Shown: piece by piece, positions 56,039 through 64,000 of the stretch
Layout of the letters: each line of letters opens with the position of its first letter
Position numbering within the stretch: the first letter of the stretch is position 1
Assembly: GCA_949592205.1 (NCBI GenBank)
Contig: CATIUR010000001.1
Span: 12,229,501 to 12,293,500 of the forward strand
DNA from: Helichrysum umbraculigerum
Lineage: Eukaryota > Streptophyta > Magnoliopsida > Asterales > Asteraceae
DNA: 64,000 nucleotides
Direction: 5' to 3'
Notes under the pieces: model-generated
Seen by the model: only the letters and a program-made list of their open reading frames with translations
Databases searched by the model: none
Told to the model about the DNA's origin: nothing
Program-made: the position numbers and the translations under genes

Positions 56039-59000
56039 TGTAACACCCCCAAATTTAACAGTTTGCGGAAGCGACGTTTTGGGTGTTACTAATCAATAAT
56101 CACAAGCACAAAGGATACAGTGAACGACTCTAAATGAGACGTTCGAAAAGTTATTACATTGATACATAAGTTGTTTCAAAATACAAGCTCGAGTTCAAGT
56201 AAATTCCTAGAGATTCTAGTACATAACAGTAAGTACAAAAGTAATGCAGTAAAATCTCCAAGCTTGTAATGCATGCGACTCGAGCTAAGTAAGCTTATCC
56301 TGCTGGACATCCCTACTGATGCTGTGTACCTGAGAAGCATTACTAAAACGGTCAACCAAAAAGGTTGGTGAATCTCACAGGTTTATAAGTAAGTAAACAG
56401 TTTGAACACACAAGTAGTATTTGTAAATCATAGCTAGCCAGTATGTAACGATCACAAGTCATGCTCATCGTTCACATAAGTTTTAATAAGTGGGTGGTCG
56501 CAAGTCATGCAAACCGTTTGATACAATCGCCATGAGCCCCCATAGTTGATGCTTAACGTACAGTAAATATCGGTACCCCCTCATGAATGTAATCCAAAAC
56601 ATTCATACGGAACGAGTAAGAAACGCCCGTTTCTACAGGAACGGTTCGTGGTAGTGCGTGCTACCCCGGGCGGGGATTGTCAGTCCCATATGGATCCATA
56701 TACTAAAACTCGCGCTTATCACATAACTAACAACTATGGTTCAGGAGGATTTCATTGGATTAGTCGTAAACCCATGCAATTGGCGTATCGTTAATCTCGT
56801 ACAGTAAGTAAATCATGGCAGCAAGTAAGTTTTGTGTGTTCATGTAAAACAGTAATGCATCTCACCCCTGAGTATAAAACAGTAAAGTAGGGGCTGTAAG
56901 ACTCACCTGAGTCTGGCAGACAATGCAGTATGTAAGCAAGTAGTAATCCCGAACTAGCAGCCCTTAGCGTCCTAATACGCATAAGGTTCAGTAAGTAAAT
57001 GGAATACTTTGTAAAGTATCCATGCTAGTTGTTCCCAAACTAGTTAATGTCCATTAGTTTGTTTATAAGTTTGTAATCGTTTGTAAATCGTAGTTTGTAT
57101 AAAAGTTGTACGGTTCGTTTGTTATCGGTGTATAATAATAATTCCATCCATTATTATTATGTATTCATAGTAGTTGTACAGTTGTAAAGTATACTCGTAA
57201 GATCGTTTGTTTGTATTACAACATGTATCGTTTGTGTACGTTCCAATGGGCTTAGTCCCCAAAGGGTACGAGTGAAACCTCGTAAGTATTCGTATGTAAG
57301 TTCGTATCAGTTAACGTGTAATCCAGCACGTAACTAGTGGGTGAACTTGTAAGTTCGTATCGGGTGCAATCCCGTGTAGTGTACAAGAGTAAATCCGTTG
57401 GAGTGTAAACTCCTAAGTATTTCGAGTGTAAACTCGTATGCGTGTGTGAGTGAAATCTCACGTTAAGTTTTGTATAGTCTTGTACGTATTCAAGTATTGT
57501 TGTATACTTTCAAAAGTATAGTATTTTCATGTATAAGTAACGCCGAGTAAAGTACGTTTGCGTTTTAAGTATATCCTATACTTATGTAAAAATGTAATTG
57601 TTAACAGCCTGTTTAGCGTCACTTGTATGCGTCACTTATGTGTATCATGCGACACTTAGGTAGTGTCGTGTTATGTTATCTGTTTTGAAGTGTATGCGAC
57701 ACTTAAGTAGTGTCGGTATTCGGATAGTGCGTCACTTAGTAAGTGACGTTAGAAAGTATCACATTTCATCAGTGCGTCACTATGTTAGTGACGGTATTAA
57801 GTGTCGTGTACAAACAGGGCGTCACTTATGAAGTGACGGTATAAGTGAGTAAATCAGTTCATGGGGCGACACTAGGCAAGTGTCGGTATTTGTAATTATG
57901 CGTCACTGAAGAAGTGACGGTATGATGATCGGTGACGTCATCGGTAGTAACTAAGTGTTATTCGTTTCTACTGAAAGTTATAAGTTTTTACTGAAGATAG
58001 CGACACTAATGAAGTGTCGGTATAAATGTTCTAGCGTCACTATGTAAGTGTCGTGTGGTTTCTGCTGAACGTTATATAGTAGCGACACTTATGTAGTGTC
58101 GTGTTGTTTCTGCCGAAGGTTATACAATGGCGTCACTAATGAAGTGACTTATGGTTTCTGCCGAAAGTGTTAAGACTGCGTCACTTGTAAAGTGACGGTA
58201 TAGTGTTTTAGCGGCACTAACGAAGTGTCGCGTATTTGCTGTTCGTGACATATGCGTCACTCAGACGTAGTGTCGCATAACTGGCGTGAGCCATGCGACA
58301 CTAGCGTCTGGCCAGTTTTTGATTTGTGTCGAAAACGAGTTTAACGAGTTCCGTTGGGTCTGAAACTTTTACACAAGCTTTATTATGTTATATTGAGTTC
58401 ATAAAAATTGTTGGATGTCATTTTTGATGTTCGAGGTGTCGTTTTATTTAAAATGACCAAAACCGACATTTTCGTAAATGTGTTCAAAAACGAGTTTAAG
58501 TTACATTTTCGGACATTACTAAGTTAGGGAAACAATAATCTAGCAAAATAAATGTAATCGGAAAAGTTTCGGGTCGCCGGAAAACTTACAAAATAGTCGA
58601 AACGAAAATCCGAAAAGATAGGATTGTAGCTCTCGTTCTCGCGATCACTTTTCTCCAAACCGAGCCTAGCTTCCGAGGTGTTTTAGTGGTGTTTTTAGGG
58701 TGTTTTAATGGTGGTTCTAGAGAGAGATAGAGAGAGAGCCGATTGAGGGAGAGAGAGGGAGAGAAATGATGGGTTATGGTGGTGTGTTGTGTGTGTAAGT
58801 GGAGAAGTGGTGAGGGCTTAATGCCCCCTCACCTTGGCCGGTTTGGTGGGGTCCACCAAGTGTGGATCTCACCAATTTTTCGTATCCCCGTGTTTGCGCT
58901 CCGTGCGGTGTTCGTTTCCCCGGTCGTTTAAACGTAAAAATAGTTTTATACGCGATTAAATATACGTTTAAAAATACGAATAATATCCGATAATTAAGTT

Positions 59001-59390
59001 GAAGTATTTTAAATAAAATACTTGTTTTTGAGTTATAAAACATAACTTTGTTTTGTTTTGTCGGTTGGTCGAGTTTTCGAAGAGTTCGATAACGTTTTGG
59101 TTAAAACGTACGTTTTTGTTATATTATAAACATAATATAAAGTAATAATCAAAGTAATTAAATAATTCCACATTATTTAATAATTGTTTTATCAGTGTAC
59201 GCAAGTTTGTACGATTGTAGTTTTATACGACATTTGTACGAATCGTATACGCGTATATATACATATATTCCATCCATATATATATATATAGTAAGTAGAT
59301 AATGTATATAATCCTATTTCATATTATATACAAGTAATAATCACGCAATTAGGAAAATTTTAAATTGGTCCTAATTTCGGGGTTGTTACA
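56039..59390 (-). repeat. LTR of pol-less Gypsy element (3' LTR in element orientation)
   Basis: TGTAACACCC...GGTTGTTACA. It contains the GTCACT/AGTGAC array (57609-58320). Small ORFs at 56791-56982 and 57252-57461 recur in the right LTR and are not genes. Confidence 0.9.
57609..58320. repeat. Palindromic array GCGTCACTTATGTAGTGACG
   Basis: More than twenty copies, alternating two versions: GCGTCACT..AGTGACGG and GCGACACT..AGTGTCGG. Each is a near-palindrome around a 4-9 base AT-rich core. Spacers of about 15-30 bp are irregular. Confidence 0.85.
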
Positions 59391-59402
59391 TTCTCCCCTT
59401 GT
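59391..59402 (-). other. Polypurine tract (minus strand)
   Basis: Plus-strand TTCTCCCCTTG reads AAGGGGAGAA on minus, adjacent to the LTR end. Confidence 0.75.
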
Positions 59403-59549
59403 TATGAAAATTTCGTCCCGAAATTTGTTCGAAGTAGTAATCGGTAATTTGATCTTTATCAAGTAGCTACAATATGTACTAGTAGCCTACGGTAGTAGGG
59501 TAGGTCCTACAGTGTTCAAAATTAAGAAATCGTTAAGTGGTAACGTACC

Positions 59550-60188
59550 CTAGATTTTGTTGCCTGGAGGTAGTGGGCATTTGGCCTTGAGATGGCCAGC
59601 ACTCCCACAGTTGAAGCAGAGTTTCACCTTAGGAGGGTTCGTACTCTTAGGGTAGGATTTGCATTGACCCGTGGGTATGGTACACGGGTTGTCATGATGT
59701 CGAGTGCATCGGGAACAGTAGGGTTTCTTTCCCAAGTAATTTCCTGAAGAGTTGGTCGGAGTGATTTTCGCCCTTTTTGCTGAAGGCGGGGTACAGTCAG
59801 CGTCGGTGTCCTCTTCAGTAGAAGTACCATGTGAAGTTAGTGGTGAAGTGGGGTTTTCTAAGGCTATCAAGCGTAGCTCGTACTCACGCATACTCAGGTC
59901 ATTTTGAAAGGCAATTCGTCGCAGGTCATCAATGTCTTCCCGTGCTTCAGTCAGTTGTTTTCGCAGCGAGTCGATAGTTTGGTTGAGGTGGCTGACTGAT
60001 TCAGCAGTCAAGGTTACATCAACTGATGCTTTTGCAGCAGTTGGAGCAGCAGGAACAACAGGTGTCATTGCTGATTCAGCGGAGTGTTCTGTATCACACT
60101 CGAGTTCAAGGAGGTAAGGAAACATCGTTGGTTCCTCGCTGAGCAGTTCATCATCCAAGGTAGGGTTGTTGATGGAGGGAGTTGTCAT
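59550..60188 (-). CDS. Second zinc-knuckle ORF (212 aa) of pol-less Gypsy element
   Basis: ATG at 60188 (MTTPSINNPT). Acidic N-terminus, Ala-rich linker, a coiled coil (about 70-115, SLRKQLTEAREDIDDL), PSAKRAKITP as a possible nuclear signal, then CSRC.RHH...C and a CX2CX4HX4C knuckle (CFNCGSAGHLKAKC). The KPYCSRCTRHH block closely resembles KPYCSKCSRHH in the neighbouring Gag, so this ORF probably arose by duplication of the Gag C-terminus joined to a new N-terminal half. It occupies the place where pol should begin. An acceptor-like ttatttcgtag ends three bases before the ATG, so expression by splicing is possible. Uninterrupted. Function unknown; nucleic-acid binding is inferred from the knuckle. 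Confidence 0.72.
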   Translation of the reverse strand: MTTPSINNPTLDDELLSEEPTMFPYLLELECDTEHSAESAMTPVVPAAPTAAKASVDVTLTAESVSHLNQTIDSLRKQLTEAREDIDDLRRIAFQNDLSMREYELRLIALENPTSPLTSHGTSTEEDTDADCTPPSAKRAKITPTNSSGNYLGKKPYCSRCTRHHDNPCTIPTGQCKSYPKSTNPPKVKLCFNCGSAGHLKAKCPLPPGNKI

Positions 60189-60408
60189 TTCCTACGAAAT
60201 AAGTGTTCTATTTAAGAATTTGCCTCAAGTAAGTGAAGTTATATTTAAATTGTCTGTTTAAAGTAACGAATAGCAAGTGAGTTCCCGGTCTCAACCAGTG
60301 TGAGATAATTGGGAATGGAGTTTGGTTATTGTATTTAAAGTGTAAGGCAAATCACGTTGTCGGGGTTTAAGTAGTCGGTCGTTTCCTAATCCTATTGTGT
60401 ACTTAGGA
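60189..60408 (-). other. Spacer between Gag and second ORF
   Basis: No ORF of note. On the minus strand it ends in the acceptor-like tract before the second ORF. Confidence 0.5.
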
Positions 60409-61581
60409 TCAAAGAAAACACACAGAATAAAACACAGTTATACATAAATCATTATGCGAGAGATTCATGAGAAAAACAGATTCGGGTAGTCGAAGAATGA
60501 ACGTACCCGGGTTGAGTAAATCGCAAAGTCTCGGGTTCGGGTCATCCTCCCTAGCGTTAATCACATAAGCTCTACTCTTCGTGTAGTTGTTTCGGGGCTT
60601 CAGCTTCGGGCAGTCCTTCCTGAAGTGCCCGGTACCATTGCACTCATAGCAGGTCTTGGGTGCAGGAGTATCAGTACCAGTAGGATTGGTTTTACAGTCT
60701 TGGGCCAGGTGCCCGAATTTCTTGCATTTGGAACAGGGACAGGAGCCGTTATGATGTCGGCTACATTTGGAGCAGTATGGCTTGCTCCCCTTGTAAGCCT
60801 TTGTGTCATTGGCAGTGCCAGTGGCAGGCTTTTTGTCAGATGTAGGGTTGGATGAGTGGGGAATCACTTCCCATTTACGTTTGTTACTCGCAGGTGGGGT
60901 TGAAGTCGAGCCACGGCGGACAGAATTTGCCGTTAACTCATGAGCCATGCGAATGGTGCTCTGAATGGTTCCCGGTTTAGATGAAGTAACTAAGTCTTGT
61001 AGTCGCTCGGGAAGTCCATCAACGTACTTTTCGATCCTTTTGTATTCAGGATCAACCATGGATGGGCACAGAAGTGCCAGCTGGTGAAAACGGTTGGTGT
61101 AACCGGTGATATCGTCGCCTTGCATCTTGTGATTCCAGAATTCTAATTCCAACTATTTCAGCTCATCTCTTGGGCAGTACTCGCCCCTCAGCATATTCTT
61201 CAGTTCATCCCAAGGTAATTTGTAAGCATCGGCAACGCTCACAGTTTGCGCGTAAGTGTTCCACCAGGTTAGGGCGATTTCAGAAAAGGTGCTGGCGGCG
61301 AATTTGACTTTATCCTCTTCCTTGCAGTTGCAGATGAGGAATACGGATTAAATTTTCTCGGTCCAACGAATCAGACCAATCGCTCCTTCAGTTCCTTGAA
61401 AAGTCAAGGGTTTGCAGTTATGGAAATCTTTGTAGGTGCAGGTTTTAGGTTGTGGTCCGTTGTTAGCGGTATCTTCACTACCAGGTGCTGAAGTCCGGGA
61501 AGCTAGAGCTTGAGCCACACTACGGGCAATTAGGCCCGCGACTTCGGCTTCAGTAAGCATGATTTGTCGTCGAGGAGGCAT
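60409..61581 (-). pseudogene. Gypsy-type Gag with two in-frame stops
   Basis: Starts at ATG 61581 (MPPRRQIMLTEAEV). One frame of 390 codons is broken by TAA at 61348-61350 and TAG at 61153-61155; the pieces 61581-61348 and 61152-60409 are in the same frame. N-terminal TEAEVAGLIAR and FQGTEGAIGLIRW, then the Retrotrans_gag core (FWNHKMQGDDITGYTNRF, YVDGLPERLQDLV), then CSKCSRHH.., CSKCKKFGHLAQDC and CYECNGTGHFRKDC zinc knuckles. It ends soon after RAYVINAREDDPNP, close to the point where related Gypsy polyproteins continue into protease, but here the sequence diverges and stops. No protease motif follows. Confidence 0.82.
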
Positions 61582-62427
61582 GTTCCTTGAAAAATAAATA
61601 AAGAACATGTGAAGGTTTGAACTAGAATTATGGTTGTGATGATTTAATAAGTACAAAGAAATTTCGTCAAAGGTTGAAATTTGTTCAAAGTTATGAATTA
61701 TAAATAAGTTTATGCAGTTTTGAAATTTTGAGAATTTTATAAAACATTTTGTGAGAAATTTTTGTAATATGTTTGATAAAAATATATGTTTGTTATAAAG
61801 TTTCGATAGCAAGAATTTGTTGAAAAGTTTTGAAGTCTAACGGAGACTTGAGTTGAAAATCATTTTATTAGGTTACACCTAATGGTACGGTGAGGTACGT
61901 TGTAAAATGTTATAAACGTCGAATTAGGTAGAGTTAGCGAATAAAACAGAATCCTGATTTTCATATCGAAGGGTGTTCGAGTAGCTATGGTTGTCGGTTA
62001 TAACGGTGTAGAAGTCGTCAGACGTATGAATTCGTAAAAGTTGAATAAAATAGAATGACGAGAATCGAGTTGTCGTTTGGTTATTGTAAGTTGAAAATAA
62101 ATTTCGCAGCAGTCGAGAGAGAGCATCGGGTCGGGATAGAGGCCTATGTATATATATATATATATCACATAATCACCTAGTTCGTGTCTAGCACAATCAA
62201 GTAAAAGTCCCGGTTCTCTCGAGGTCAGAGTCAGCTATTGCATTCCTGTTCAACATAACCCCTTTCAGAACTTACATCATCTTCATTTAATTGTACATAG
62301 TTGATCAGGCTATGTTAAATTAAACTCGTATGCTGTAATTCCTGAACCAGTTATACCTAATGAGGAATACTGCCTAACGGTCATAGTCTAGGCCCACTAA
62401 ATGCAACCTAGTTCACTATAACCTTAG
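61582..62427 (-). other. 5' leader of the pol-less Gypsy element, non-coding
   Basis: Between PBS and Gag on the minus strand. AT-rich with a short (TA)n at about 62150-62166; no gene. The upstream extension of the Gag frame (to 61812) is low-complexity and lacks conserved features. Confidence 0.55.
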
Positions 62428-62439
62428 GCTCTGATACCA
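62428..62439 (-). other. Primer binding site of pol-less Gypsy element
   Basis: GCTCTGATACCA on plus; TGGTATCAGAGC on minus, three bases from the LTR at 62443. Confidence 0.9.
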
Positions 62440-62442
62440 ATC

Positions 62443-64000
62443 TGTAACACCCCCAAATTTAACAGTTTGCGGAAGCGACGTTTTGGGTGTTACTAATCAA
62501 TAATCACAAGCACAAAGGATACAGTGAACGACTCTAAATGAGACGTTCGAAAAGTTATTACATTGATACATAAGTTGTTTCAAAATACAAGCTCGAGTTC
62601 AAGTAAATTCCTAGAGATTCTAGTACATAACAGTAAGTACAAAAGTAATGCAGTAAAATCTCCAAGCTTGTAATGCATGCGACTCGAGCTAAGTAAGCTT
62701 ATCCTGCTGGACATCCCTACTGATGCTGTGTACCTGAGAAGCATTACTAAAACGGTCAACCAAAAAGGTTGGTGAATCTCACAGGTTTATAAGTAAGTAA
62801 ACAGTTTGAACACACAAGTAGTATTTGTAAATCATAGCTAGCCAGTATGTAACGATCACAAGTCATGCTCATCGTTCACATAAGTTTTAATAAGTGGGTG
62901 GTCGCAAGTCATGCAAACCGTTTGATACAATCGCCATGAGCCCCCATAGTTGATGCTTAACGTACAGTAAATATCGGTACCCCCCTCATGAATGTAATCC
63001 AAAACATTCATACGGAACGAGTAAGAAACGCCCGTTTCTACAGGAACGGTTCGTGGTAGTGCGTGCTACCCCGGGCGGGGATTGTCAGTCCCATATGGAT
63101 CCATATACTAAAACTCGCGCTTATCACATAACTAACAACTATGGTTCAGGAGGATTTCATTGGATTAGTCGTAAACCCATGCAATTGGCGTATCGTTAAT
63201 CTCGTACAGTAAGTAAATCATGGCAGCAAGTAAGTTTTGTGTGTTCATGTAAAACAGTAATGCATCTCACCCCTGAGTATAAAACAGTAAAGTAGGGGCT
63301 GTAAGACTCACCTGAGTCTGGCAGACAATGCAGTATGTAAGCAAGTAGTAATCCCGAACTAGCAGCCCTTAGCGTCCTAATATGCATAAGGTTCAGTAAG
63401 TAAATGGAATACTTTGTAAAGTATCCATGCTAGTTGTTCCCAAACTAGTTAATGTCCATTAGTTTGTTTATAAGTTTGTAATCGTTTGTAAATCGTAGTT
63501 TGTATAAAAGTTGTACGGTTCGTTTGTTATCGGTGTATAATAATAATTCCATCCATTATTATTATGTATTCATAGTAGTTGTACAGTTGTAAAGTATACT
63601 CGTAAGATCGTTTGTTTGTATTACAACATGTATCGTTTGTGTACGTTCCAATGGGCTTAGTCCCCAAAGGGTACGAGTGAAACCTCGTAAGTATTCGTAT
63701 GTAAGTTCGTATCAGTTAACGTGTAATCCAGCACGTAACTAGTGGGTGAACTTGTAAGTTCGTATCGGGTGCAATCCCGTGTAGTGTACAAGAGTAAATC
63801 CGTTGGAGTGTAAACTCCTAAGTATTTCGAGTGTAAACTCGTATGCGTGTGTGAGTGAAATCTCACGTTAAGTTTTGTATAGTCTTGTACGTATTCAAGT
63901 ATTGTTGTATACTTTCAAAAGTATAGTATTTTCATGTATAAGTAACGCCGAGTAAAGTACGTTTGCGTTTTAAGTATATCCTATACTTATGTAAAAATGT
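62443..64000 (-). repeat. Second LTR of pol-less Gypsy element (partial)
   Basis: Repeats 56039 onward to the window edge, with about one inserted C and one substitution. Confidence 0.92.

Larger units (their letters stand above)
56039..64000 (-). mobile_element. Pol-less Gypsy-type retrotransposon, minus strand (right end cut off)
   Basis: 3352-bp LTR at 56039-59390, a 3.05-kb internal region (59391-62442) and the start of the second LTR (62443-64000). The LTRs differ at only about two positions over the visible 1.56 kb, so insertion is recent. Minus-strand PBS (tRNA-iMet) and PPT are present. The internal region encodes a Gypsy-type Gag with two stops and a second zinc-knuckle ORF, but no protease, RT, RNase H or integrase. 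It must be mobilised by an autonomous relative. The left target site would be TAATA (56034-56038); the right side is not visible. Confidence 0.87.

Noticed and set aside
57609..58320. CRISPR-like or satellite array
   Set aside because: Spacing is irregular, repeats exist in two arm-matched versions, and the array lies wholly within an LTR.
59932..60117. 61-aa plus-strand ORF, and the one at 60625-60855
   Set aside because: Antisense shadows of the zinc-knuckle ORF and Gag.

Overview
The window is a repeat-dense stretch of a plant nuclear genome, with no convincing host gene. Nested LTR retrotransposons, MITE-like DNA elements, AT-rich spacers and GT-AG introns all point to a flowering plant. 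The 3' accessory protein of the two Copia elements recalls a family I know mainly from daisy-family (Asteraceae) genomes, so Asteraceae is my best guess, from memory and not proven here. No prokaryotic features, CRISPR arrays, rRNA or tRNA genes were seen.

Layout. 1-4280: AT-rich flank with a Tourist-like MITE (1003-1295) and a non-autonomous hAT-like element with a perfect 8-bp target duplication (2746-3689). 4285-19742: a TIR element split by Copia element 1 (4790-19319, 588-bp LTRs, TSD TTTTT). 19776-21099: a (TA)n-flanked element holding a 'GGTTCAC' minisatellite. 21207-23883: a 2.7-kb solo LTR with TSD TACAT. 25797-56038: a tandem LTR-internal-LTR-internal-LTR array of a non-coding LARD-like retroelement on the minus strand. 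Its second internal region is split by Copia element 2 (37174-51765, 570-bp LTRs with no difference seen, TSD ATCTT). 56039-64000: a pol-less Gypsy-type element on the minus strand, inserted in the third unit, with 3.35-kb LTRs, a Gag gene carrying two stops, and a second zinc-knuckle ORF. Its right LTR runs off the window.

The two Copia elements are about 14.5 kb each and look Sirevirus-like: a 938-940 aa Gag with two zinc knuckles and a long central helical region, Pol in the +1 frame, and an initiator-Met tRNA primer site. The most interesting feature lies downstream of pol in both. There is a sense-strand, six-exon accessory gene whose five GT-AG introns keep the same positions and phases in both copies. 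Spliced in silico it is one ORF of 3126 nt (1041 aa) in element 2, and 3087 nt with one nonsense codon in element 1. A splice acceptor lies just before its ATG, as expected for a spliced subgenomic mRNA. The protein has no obvious membrane segment, so it is env-like by position only.

How the parts relate: Gag would form the particle, Pol supplies protease, integrase, RT and RNase H, and the accessory protein (possible nuclear signal, coiled coil, acidic stretch, basic C-terminal domain) has an unknown role. Each Copia copy has one nonsense codon in pol, at different places. The LARD-like and pol-less Gypsy elements lack enzymes and must have been mobilised in trans.
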